A DNA stretch of 19,190 bases from JBHIER01 sp046760705 [NCBI: bacterium] (GTDB lineage: Bacteria > JBHIER01 > G020348925): positions 1 to 19,190 of the forward strand of contig JBHIER010000009.1 in assembly GCA_046760705.1 (NCBI GenBank), given 5' to 3'. A model generated the notes under the pieces. That model made no database searches. It saw only the letters and a list, made by a program, of their open reading frames with translations, and was not told the origin of the DNA. Shown piece after piece: positions 1 to 9,000 of the stretch (positions within the stretch are counted from its first letter, which is position 1; each line of letters begins with the position of its first letter). The position numbers were made by a program, and so were the translations under genes.

Positions 1-135
1 CGCTGGCCACGTCGTTGCCGAAACTGTCCCGCCCGTCCCAGACCACGGAATAGTACCCAGCTTCCGTGGTTTCATCCACCAGCGTCCGCACCTCCTGGCC
101 GAGGAGGTTGTAGATTTTGAGCGTAGTGCGAAGAG

Positions 136-186
136 TCCCAAGCCCAAAGTTCATGCTTCTTACCTCTTCGCTCTCTGCTCTCTGCT
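136..186. repeat. Degenerate heptanucleotide tandem repeat inside the sorting-domain linker
   Basis: Read on the plus strand in blocks of seven from 136: TCCCAAG, CCCAAAG, TTCATGC, TTCTTAC, CTCTTCG, CTCTCTG, CTCTCTG. The last two are identical and the others drift. The repeat falls between the IHYAI and LKIYN segments of a sorting domain. The reading frame from 696 hits its stop inside the repeat (160-162), and the domain resumes below it in another frame. It resembles the STRR heptamer repeats known from cyanobacteria. The family assignment is by period only. Confidence 0.6.
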
Positions 187-873
187 GGCGATGGCGTAGT
201 GAATCGTAGTGCTGGCATTGAAGGGATTGGGGTAATTGCTTAGTAGATTGTATTCTGTCGGATTGGTCACAGCAACAGAATTGGTGTACTTTCCAGAGAC
301 TGGGCTTGCCCCAATGAGACCATCATTCATGCTGACGGAAAGGTCCAACTGACGACTGGCTCCAGGGGGCGCTCCAGGTGAAACCTTAAATGTGATCTCA
401 GCCATAGTTCCCTTTGCTGCGAGATCTGTGGCCATGGCGAAGGCTATTCTGACTTCTCCATCATGTATTTTATCAGCGAAATAGCAGTCGGAAGTGAGAG
501 AACCCTTTGTCACGTCTACCGCAGTCAATATCTTTGGATCGTAAGTCAATGTGATATCTGCTGCGCTTATACCTGCAGCTTTATCCACAGTAATGGGCAG
601 CTTTGCAAGGAGAGACACAGTAGTCCCCACCAGCTTCCAGGTGATGAAAATTGTAATTCCCACTCTCATCCGTGAAGACTGTATCCGTAAGATCACCTGA
701 GATTAACATCTTGACATCGTGGACAAGCAAGAAGTTGTCGCAGTATTCAATAATTCCTGATACAGTGTGTTGAGGTTTAATAACTAAGATCCCATACTCG
801 GTATATCCACGGGGCCAACCATCATTAAATAACAAATTCTCTATGGACAGAACAGAGGTATCGTCTACAGCCG

Positions 874-897
874 CCTCAGGATCAGAACCTCAGGATC
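874..897. repeat. 10-bp direct repeat with 14-bp period at a deletion junction
   Basis: CCTCAGGATC occurs at 874-883 and again at 888-897, separated by AGAA. The period is 14, twice the heptamer period seen at the other repeat sites. It lies exactly where the decayed gene jumps from the start of a cohesin (LNYDPEVLILRRL) to the end of one (DPEAAVDDTSVLSIENLL). It may therefore mark a deletion or slippage event. Confidence 0.6.
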
Positions 898-2196
898 ATA
901 ATTAAGTTCTATGTCGATGCGAAAGATGTCCAAACTTTTCATTGCGTGTCAGATCCGCAGCTAAAGAATCCCATTTACGCATGTCATAGTGGCTTACTAA
1001 TATACGGAGAACAAGCGCAGCATCAAATGAGGTGATAACTTTCGTTGGAACTTCTATCTGCTGTGGGATTACGCAATAGTCTATACCTTCAACATGAGAA
1101 TCGAAGACGTAGAACCCCACCTCATCCGTGGAGACCGTTTCTGCGACGAAGCCTGTGAGATTCATCTTAGCGCTGTCAATGGGAACGGCCGTGTCGCAAT
1201 ATTCGACCACGCCGGATATCGTATAGAGGGAATCTGCTCCTCCCACTTTTTCCCAACTGGCCCCAGCATTAGTAGTACGATATACTTCACCTTCTACTAA
1301 GTACCAACCTAACTGATCATTAAAAAATTCAATATCACTGATGAAATCATGCGTATCCAGTTGTTGAGTCCACCTTACGCCCCCATCTGTCGTTTTAAAT
1401 AGTCGACCGCCCCAAGGACTCCACTGGTCCCAGGTCCACGTATAGCCCGAGGCCCAAGCAAGATTTTCATCAATGATGCACAATCCCGTCAGCCAAAATT
1501 CACAATAAGAAGTACAGAGACTATCCCAAACTGCAGTATAGTTCCACGAACCACCTCCATCAGTTGTGCGACAGACCATGTCGGTACCTACTGCCCAACC
1601 TTTATTCAAGTTAAAAAAATAAATTTGGAATACTTTATAGGAAAGCTTCCGTTTCTCCCAACTTATTCCTCCGTCTGTAGTTTTGTAGATAATGCTATCT
1701 ACACTAACCCAGCCAACATCCTTGTCTATAAAATACACAGACCTGTATTCACCAGTCATGGCTATTTTCTCTTCCCAGTGTGTTCCCCCATCTAAAGTTT
1801 TGTATAGATAGATTTGGTTATCTTGTCTTCCAATAGACCAACCTATTTCCTCAGAGATAAACTGTATCTCATCAATCTCCATTGGACGAGGAAATTCCAA
1901 GACTTCCCAATCTGCACCGGCAGATGTTGTTCTCAAGAAGGCTCCATGCTTTCCAGCAGCATAACCTATGGTGGAATTTACCGCATGGATATCATATAAA
2001 TCATTCCCCTGAGGTAGTGGATTCTACCATTTCCAATCTTGCTGGGCATAACTTATGGGTATCGATAAGATCAAACCTACTACAACTGTCAGTTTTCTTG
2101 ACATCACTATTACCCGCAAATTCCAACCCTTATTTAACTGTAGGTCGCAGCTTCTCACTAAAAATAACTGAATTCATCCTTTTTCCCGCCCTATCT

Positions 2197-4581
2197 TCAA
2201 TGACCATCCTGGTCACTGTAATGGTACAGGATTTTCAATTCACCAGGAGTCAGCGAGACAATTTCCATTTGATATGAAGTTATCCCTCCCCAATAGCCAA
2301 CGGTTATATCTAGAAGGTTCTGTGACATCCTTTTCCATCCTCCCTCGAAATTTGCATAGGTAATCGGTGGAGTCGCGCACCATCCAGCATTTTTTCGTTC
2401 AATGAATTTACCATCTGGATAAATGATGAATCCATATTCATTATCATCCAGTTCTTCAGACTTCCTAAGGATAGTAATATTTTCATCGTATCCTGTCCTT
2501 ACCCATGTTCCATAAAGGTCATCGAAAATGCCCAGGATCATATTAACAATCCCAACGACATCCAGAACGTTGATCTGTCCGTCAGCATTGCAGTCGGCCC
2601 GATTGAATGCTTCGCCCTCCAAGATTTGTAGACCAATGATGTGATTGATCACTTCCATTACATCCATGACATTGATCGTAGCGTCACCGCTGACATCACC
2701 TTTTACTGGAGTAATATCTATTGGGGTGTGTAATATACTCCCTCCGTCGCCTATGATCCATCCGTGATTCCGACTGGCAAATTCAACTCGGTACAGATCG
2801 AGATCCGCAGGAAAAGCCACACGTTCCCAGAGCTCGCCGCCATTTGAGGTATAAAGAATCATACCTCCAAAACCTGTCCCTACAACCCATCCGTGATCGC
2901 TATCCGTAAAATATACACTTTGAGCCCATGCATAGGGTTTCTTCGGATGTGTTTGACTCTCCCAACTCATACCCCCATCTATTGTTTTGAAAATGTAACT
3001 ATAGTTTCCCGTATAACCGACTACCCACCCTTCCAGAGAATTTATGAAATGGATATGCTTAACGAACAATCCCACTCCATTCAGATACACTGGTATCCAA
3101 TTGTAACCCCCGTCCGTCGTTTTTATCAACCCAAGATATCCACCAGCCCATCCTGAATCGGGTGTAGCGAAAAATATCGACTCGAGTTCTCCAATATATT
3201 CTTGATCCAATTGGAGAGTCCAGGAATTGCCACCATCCTGTGTGTGATATATCTCGGTTCCGGAAACTGCCCACCCTTCGATATCGTTCACAAAATAGAT
3301 GTCAAAAATACGGCGGACATTATCAAGCTGGTTTGTCCAGGTATACCCTCCATCCGTAGTCATGGATAGTCCTCCTCGACCACCACCCAATGTGCAACCA
3401 ATCCATCCTTTGAGAGAATCAGTAAACCACACTGATAGGATTCCGCAGTTGGATTGCCAAAATTCTACGACATCAATCTTTTCCCAGACCTCCCCTCCAT
3501 TCACTGTTTTGAGCAACGTTTTCCCACCGCCGGCAAAGCCAATATTCTCATTCACTATGATTAAATCCTTGAGTGGCCCAATTGTACCTGCAAATTGTTC
3601 CTCCCAGGTTGAACCGCTATCTGACGATGTATAGAGAGTACCGTAGTACCCAGCTCCCCATAATACTGAATCATCAATTGCTGAGACTTGCGTTAAGTAG
3701 CGAGCCTTTGCAACCTGTTCCCAGTGGGTTCCTCCATTGGTAGTTCGATAGACTTGCCCCGGAGATATAGCCCACCCTAAGATGTCATCTTGAAATTCAA
3801 TATCGGTGAAAGAGCGATAATCGATGAAATCCATCCCAACTTCCAATTGCTGGTCCCACGTTCGACCTCCATCAGTAGTCTTAAGCAGATGTCCACTGTA
3901 ATGATTCGGGGCTGATGAACTCCCGATGACCCACCCGATATTCGCATTCACAAACTTGACCTTGTGTAGGGAAAACCAATCACCGTACACTTCAAGGGTA
4001 GTATACTGCCAGGAGTTACCACCATCTGTGGTACGGTAAACCCAGGAATCCCCCACTGCCCAGCCCGTAGATGCATCGTGGAAGTACATGTAGGACACTG
4101 GACTAATTAAACTGAGTGGATCCCAATTGGTGCCTCCGTCCACTGTCTGGTAGACAGTACTGTCAATTGCTACCCAACCGACGTTCTCATCCAGGAAACA
4201 CGCAGAAATGTATTGCGCCTCAGATTCCATTTGCCCTGTCCATGTCATACCACCGTTACTGGTCTGATACAAATAGACGAGTTCACCTTGAGCTCCCGTA
4301 ACCCATCCTGCATTCTCAGTGACGAAATGGATCTTATTGATACTCATCAAACGCCGAAATTCCAAAAGTTGCCAGTCTTTGCCTGCTGAAACTGTCTTCA
4401 AAAAAGAGCCCTGCTGGCCGGCAGCGAAGCCAGCATTTGATGTAACCGCTTGAATGTCGTTCAGGTGATTCCCTTGAGGTAGAGGGTTCTGCCAATGCCA
4501 GGCGTGCTGAGTATAACTTGTATTTACCGCAAGTACGAATGCTAAAATAATAGCTATTCTTCTAAAAATTGATATTACCAT
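2197..4581 (-). CDS. Secreted YCF48/BNR-repeat propeller protein with dockerin and lipocalin-like C-terminus
   Basis: A 794-aa exported protein. The N-terminus MVISIFRRIAIILAFVLAVN is a signal peptide ending near SYTQ. Residues about 25-620 hold some thirteen YCF48/BNR repeats, recognised by GW..G followed by T.DGG..W (TTDGGNSW, TTDGGRTW, TTDGGYTW, TIDGGMSW), which implies one or two beta-propellers. Residues about 627-684 are a two-loop type I dockerin (GDVSGDATINVMDVMEVI and DCNADGQINVLDVVGIV) with the Ca-binding Asp/Asn positions present. The last about 110 residues start with a G-T-W motif and look like a lipocalin/calycin-type beta domain. There is no YPNPFNP sorting tail. The ATG at 4581 was chosen because the signal peptide starts cleanly there; a TTG at 4596 would add five residues, and neither has a convincing ribosome site. 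It follows the cohesin-dockerin gene by about 77 bp, so cotranscription is likely. Its substrate or partner is unknown; the dockerin implies docking to a cohesin, such as those encoded upstream. Confidence 0.9.
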   Translation of the reverse strand: MVISIFRRIAIILAFVLAVNTSYTQHAWHWQNPLPQGNHLNDIQAVTSNAGFAAGQQGSFLKTVSAGKDWQLLEFRRLMSINKIHFVTENAGWVTGAQGELVYLYQTSNGGMTWTGQMESEAQYISACFLDENVGWVAIDSTVYQTVDGGTNWDPLSLISPVSYMYFHDASTGWAVGDSWVYRTTDGGNSWQYTTLEVYGDWFSLHKVKFVNANIGWVIGSSSAPNHYSGHLLKTTDGGRTWDQQLEVGMDFIDYRSFTDIEFQDDILGWAISPGQVYRTTNGGTHWEQVAKARYLTQVSAIDDSVLWGAGYYGTLYTSSDSGSTWEEQFAGTIGPLKDLIIVNENIGFAGGGKTLLKTVNGGEVWEKIDVVEFWQSNCGILSVWFTDSLKGWIGCTLGGGRGGLSMTTDGGYTWTNQLDNVRRIFDIYFVNDIEGWAVSGTEIYHTQDGGNSWTLQLDQEYIGELESIFFATPDSGWAGGYLGLIKTTDGGYNWIPVYLNGVGLFVKHIHFINSLEGWVVGYTGNYSYIFKTIDGGMSWESQTHPKKPYAWAQSVYFTDSDHGWVVGTGFGGMILYTSNGGELWERVAFPADLDLYRVEFASRNHGWIIGDGGSILHTPIDITPVKGDVSGDATINVMDVMEVINHIIGLQILEGEAFNRADCNADGQINVLDVVGIVNMILGIFDDLYGTWVRTGYDENITILRKSEELDDNEYGFIIYPDGKFIERKNAGWCATPPITYANFEGGWKRMSQNLLDITVGYWGGITSYQMEIVSLTPGELKILYHYSDQDGH

Positions 4582-4658
4582 CGTGCAAATTTTCAAAAAG
4601 GTAATTTTTTCCTTCCTTCGCTAACCAAACTGCATGTTTCTCCAAGAATCTGCGGAAA

Positions 4659-6041
4659 TCATGGCGGACACGTCCCAATACCTATGATGGCGTTCACAAT
4701 GCTGGTCAAGTCCTGTACAGTAACTATCTTATCCTTGCTGCAATCTGCCGCCCATAACTCACATTCGGTTGGTATCGGTTGCTTCTGCAAAATGATATTT
4801 ACTGACGGGACAACATCTAATACATTAACGGTACAATCAAGATTAACATCGCCCTTCAGTCCCAAAAAGACGAAGCCATCTTCCGTCTGAACGGGATCGA
4901 TCAACCCCATGGTAGACCAATACCAGAGATCAAGAATCTCAAATTTGAGACTGTCACCGCATGTGTTATCCTGCAATATCCTTACTCCCAAGTATATAAA
5001 AGGATTGGTACGAACGTTAACCCAATTGCAGGGAAAGGACATAGCAATAAAACCCTGTTCTGGGTCAATCGAATAAGTTAGAGCTCCGGGACAATAATAC
5101 CAGAACCAATCTCCAGGGGCCAATTCGAAAGGGTCGCGCTTGTCTAATTCATATTGAAGGATAAGGTCAATGGAATAAAAGGGAAAACCTTGCGCAACTC
5201 TAAAGTAAGTTCTATGTCCTCTCCGATTCCACCACAAAAGTAGGGAAAATGAAAAATAGGCGGAGGTATTCCGCGGCCAAAGGCTGTTAAGTTCAAGTCA
5301 TAAGTCTTATTCATTTTGATAGTCACCTTCTCTTGAATAAGACCCGTTTCGGAAGGAATGAAAATCACAATAACATTCAGGCTCTCACCAGGAGCTACCA
5401 CGTAAGGCAAAGGTGGCGTTGAAAGGACAAGATCGGAAGTGTCTGAAATTATCTTCACAACAATAAGATCTGCTGTTCCTTCGTTTGAAATAGTAACTGT
5501 GCAAAAGGATGAATCGTTTACCACCATGCTGTCAAAATCGCAAAAGGTCAAAGACAGGCCAATATTGGAAGAGATGAGGAAAACACCACTCACGATCTCC
5601 GTCGGGCAGCGCAAACACGAATCGGGCACAATCGCATGGGCTAAGGTTAACGGATAACTCCCCTCAGCTACACCTGGAAGGAGATCGAAATAAAAGTCAA
5701 CAATCGGCCCCTTGCCAGGTTGAATAGTCTTCTCTGTACTCGCCGCCAAGAGCCGAATTCCGCCTTCAGGAGTCTCCGTACTGGAGAAGGCAAAGGTCGA
5801 GCCCACCCGGGCTGGCCGAACAATTTCTGTCAGAAAGAGGACGTCGATGTCAAAAACCAAGTCAAATTGGAAAGCTGTGACTTCAAGCGGATTTTCAAGC
5901 ACGATAGACACCCGATGATGGGAACTATGGGGTTCGGCTGCCGCTCCGTGGACGGAGAAAAACATGCCCTTGCACCCAGGTCTGGGATATTCCCAAAGAT
6001 ATGAGACAAAACAGAGCAACAAGCAACACTCGTCTTCTCAC
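4659..6041 (-). pseudogene. Cohesin / HYDIN-type Ig / dockerin secreted protein broken by two single-base frame changes
   Basis: The likely start is GTG at 6041, preceded by GGGGGA about eight bases upstream and only 20 bp after the stop of the upstream scaffold gene. It yields a good signal peptide (RRRVLLVALFCLISLGISQ). That frame meets TAG near 5930. Shifting by +1 in a T5 run (about 5967-5980) restores homology: a cohesin-like domain (HRVSIVLENPLEVTAFQFDL), then a HYDIN/choice-of-anchor-D Ig domain (TVTISNEGTADLIVV). A second break at about 5185-5200 (IELTLELRK then GFPFYSIDLILQYEL) returns to the original frame. A second beta-sandwich follows, then a C-terminal dockerin (GDVNLDCTVNVLDVV, ADCSKDKIVTVQDLTSIV). 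The two changes are opposite in sign, and the signal peptide and dockerin are in the same frame. The gene could be a recent pseudogene, or the two homopolymer-adjacent indels could be sequence errors hiding an intact gene of about 460 codons. No sorting tail is present. Confidence 0.75.
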
Positions 6042-6061
6042 ATCAAAGCTTCCCCCAAACT

Positions 6062-9000
6062 TTACCTCAACAATACCATCTTTTTGGTCTGGACAAACTG
6101 TCCGGTATCAATTTTGCAAAAATAGACCCCGTTGGGGACTTCATCACCGGTGCTGTCCCGACCGTCCCAATGGGCAGTATGGAATCCAGCCTGTTTCAAC
6201 TCATCCACCAAGGTCACGACATGCTGTCCTAATACATTGTATACATCCAACCTCACATAGCCCGCCTGAGGCAATCCATACTCAATGTGCGTCTCAGGAT
6301 TGAATGGGTTCGGGCGATTCTGGAATAACGCAAACTCTCTGGGTATGGAAGGGGATCCATTACTTTCAACAGTCCCGGTCGTCCGTGTGACCATGACTGT
6401 CCCATTTTCAACCACTGCTCTGGGTCTTCCCTCATTGATCATCAACTCCTCGATTGAAAGAACACAGGAGTCCCCAGGAGCAGCATCATCACTGACCTCA
6501 AATCTGAAATAGATGAGGGGAACGCCACCTTCTCCGCACCATTCAACATCTTCCACGAAGGCCAAGCCGAAACCTCCCACACCTTGGTCTTCAACAATGT
6601 TGAACGTCAATACTCCGTCTTCAGTGAGCAATTTCTCATTTCCCACCTCAGTAAGTGTGAGCAATGCAGGGTCGTATTTGATCCTGAACTCAAGGGAGTA
6701 TATCTCGAGGGGGTTCAGACAATCTGAGTGGATAGGATCTGCAATGATAAACACTTCACCCAAATCCCCAGGCTGTACATCTACATCCCGAATGCTGACA
6801 GCGACCTGCGGTTCAGAAGTCGTATCCAATATACCTGGCCAATTTTGGCTCACATCACCCAGAATCACCGTTTTAAAGTTCTGATCTTTTTGGTCAGATG
6901 ATAGGTTTTGGTGACAGAGACTATCGGGAATGACACTCAATTCTCCAATTAAATATGAAGAGGTCCCACAACCCGGAACTTCAGTCTTCATCAAAGCCAC
7001 ATGCCTCATAATCACTGCAGCATCAAAGGCTGTAATATCACCATCACCTGTAACTTCCGCTGCCGTTGAGCCACAGAAACTTAAGGTATGCACATTGCAT
7101 AGATCCCGAAGTAAGAGAGAGGCATCAAAACAAGAAACAGCATGATCAGAAATATATCTCTGACCAACTCTTATACAGTAATCACTGCCAGGGGGTAGAT
7201 TCGCAAAGGTGTACTGGCCATTTATGTCCGTATAGATGGTGTCCACAACATCACCTGAAAGCCGTATTTCAACGCCTGGGACAGAGAGAGAGTTGTTGCA
7301 ATACTCAACCGTTCCAGATATGGTATACTGGGATTGGACAAAGAAGTGGCCATTCTCAACCGCGGTCAGAAGTGCGTTGCCTCTGACGTCAGCCACGATT
7401 ACTTCGGTTATCGTAATGGGATAAGCACCAGGAGGAGCAGCAGCATTGACATCGAAATAGAAATCAACCACGGAACCGGTACCACTTGCAATAAATTCGT
7501 CCACACCAGTGATAACCAGCTTCACCTTACCCCAACCATACTCTAAGTTGACACCGAATATCGTTATATGAGCAGTCCTTGGTGTGCTTAACGCTTCTGT
7601 TGCCTTCAACACGTCCGAATTGAAACTGAGGGTTAGCTGCATTGCTGCTACTTCTACCTTATTTTCAAGGTAAATCGAGACCTTGTTCCCTGACGTCCCC
7701 CAAGCGCCGAACCCGTCGCCGACGCTGATCGTAGCCTCGGGCGGAACTCCGGTGGCTTGCACGGCCACAACTATCACTGGTTCATCGGGATCGTTTGAAG
7801 TGATGGTCACATTCCCGGAGGTGGGCCCCTCGTCCTCAGGAGCACAGGTGATAATCACAATTCTACTGCTATCCGGCTCAATATCGAAAGCGGTCTTGTT
7901 TACTGTAAACTCGGGACTGTCTGAGCTGATGTCGGTGACCGACAGTATTTCGGTCCCCACATTCGAAATGCGGACCCCGCAGTTGGCCACCCCATGGACT
8001 GCAACATCCCCAAAATTGCAAGTCTTACGGGAGACCTCAATGTCAGGGTTCGAAATCACTCCAATTCCGCGCAGCGATATGATGACCTCTGTCTCATCCA
8101 GGTCATTGCTAACAATGGTGAGATGTCCTGAAAAATGGCCTTCTGCCGGCGGGGCGAAGGTAACGATTACATCTTTGCTGCTGTCCGGGGGAACTCTGAA
8201 GGAGGTCCTATCTGCAGTAAAGACCTCGTTGTCCGAAAGGATAGCAAAAACAATCAGGTCTTCGATGCCCACGTTGGAGACGGTCAGCACCCAATCTTTT
8301 GACCCTCCGATGGCCGCCTGGCCGAAATCGTGGGCCGTGTCGGACACGGCGATGTCCGGAGCCGAGACAATCGTAACTGACCCATCCGTCGCTTGGGCCG
8401 CAGGGTCTCCCTCATTGAACATGAAATATTCGAAACGGAGCGGACTCGTCTGGCCTATCTGGAAGTCGGGTAATGCTTGAAACTGAATGTAGGCCAACGG
8501 ACCGCTCTCCTCCGGGGGCAGATTTCCTGCCCAGGCCATTGATATTTTTCCCTCCTCGATGGAATACGTGAGCACACCCAGGTTTTCGTATATCGTCCCA
8601 TCATTGCCGACCTCGGTGATGGTTAAAATGCTCTCATCGTACGTGATAGCCAACTGTGCGGAAAAGATGTTCAGGCCCTCCACATCGCCCACGGTGATAT
8701 ACACCCTGAAACTCTCCCCGGGAATTGCATCTCTGTCAGGAATCCAGACAGCCACTGTGTCCATGGGGATGGTTGGCTGTCGCCAGTTCCCGCTCACATC
8801 GCCGCAAATGAGGCCCACATAGTCCTGGTCAGACCGATTCGCGGAAAGAGAGTCGTAGCCGATGCTGTCGGGAACAAAGGTCCATACTCCAATAAAATCT
8901 TCCGGAATCGAGTGCCCTTCCGTCACCACATACTTCAAGATAACCGCAGCATCGAAAGCCGAGACCGTCCCATCCTTTGTCACGTCGGCTCCGATCGACT

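Larger units (their letters stand above)
1..2104 (-). pseudogene. Decayed secreted YCF48-propeller / CnaB / dockerin / cohesin protein with sorting tail, running off the left edge
   Basis: The original start is ATG at 2104. It gives a clean signal peptide (MSRKLTVVVGLILSIPISYA) and then the same opening as the intact neighbour at 2197-4581. Codon 27 is TAG (2024-2026) where the neighbour has Gln (WKW-stop-NPLPQG against WHWQNPLPQG). The frame then stays open through six YCF48/BNR repeats (TTDGGxxW type), a CnaB-like domain (TISGVVEYCD) and a dockerin helix (ITSFDAALVLRI), and stops at 902. Below that, pieces of cohesin (IDIELNYDPEVL; SVLSIENLLFNDG), a second CnaB (TVSGIIEYCD), another cohesin (ISAADITLTYDPKIL) and a sorting domain (NYPNPFNAS, then LKIYNLLGQEVRTLVDE) lie in changing frames. 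Breaks fall near 930, 870-900, 595-640 and 136-186. Dockerin and cohesin pieces are joined abruptly, so internal deletions have occurred as well as frameshifts. The gene ends beyond the left edge, probably within about 25 codons. The sequence shows the lesions directly; the ancestral architecture is inferred from the gene at 6062-9385. Confidence 0.85.

Noticed and set aside
1-6041. All frame breaks explained by poor assembly
   Set aside because: The genes at 2197-4581, 6062-9385 and 9529-12357 are open over thousands of bases, and the left-edge gene lacks whole module segments, which base-call errors cannot produce. Only the two indels in 4659-6041 remain plausible as errors.
7683-8480. 265-codon plus-strand open frame
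   Set aside because: Antisense to the Ig/cohesin part of the 1107-aa protein; the Ser/Thr/Pro-rich composition is typical of a shadow of beta-rich coding sequence.
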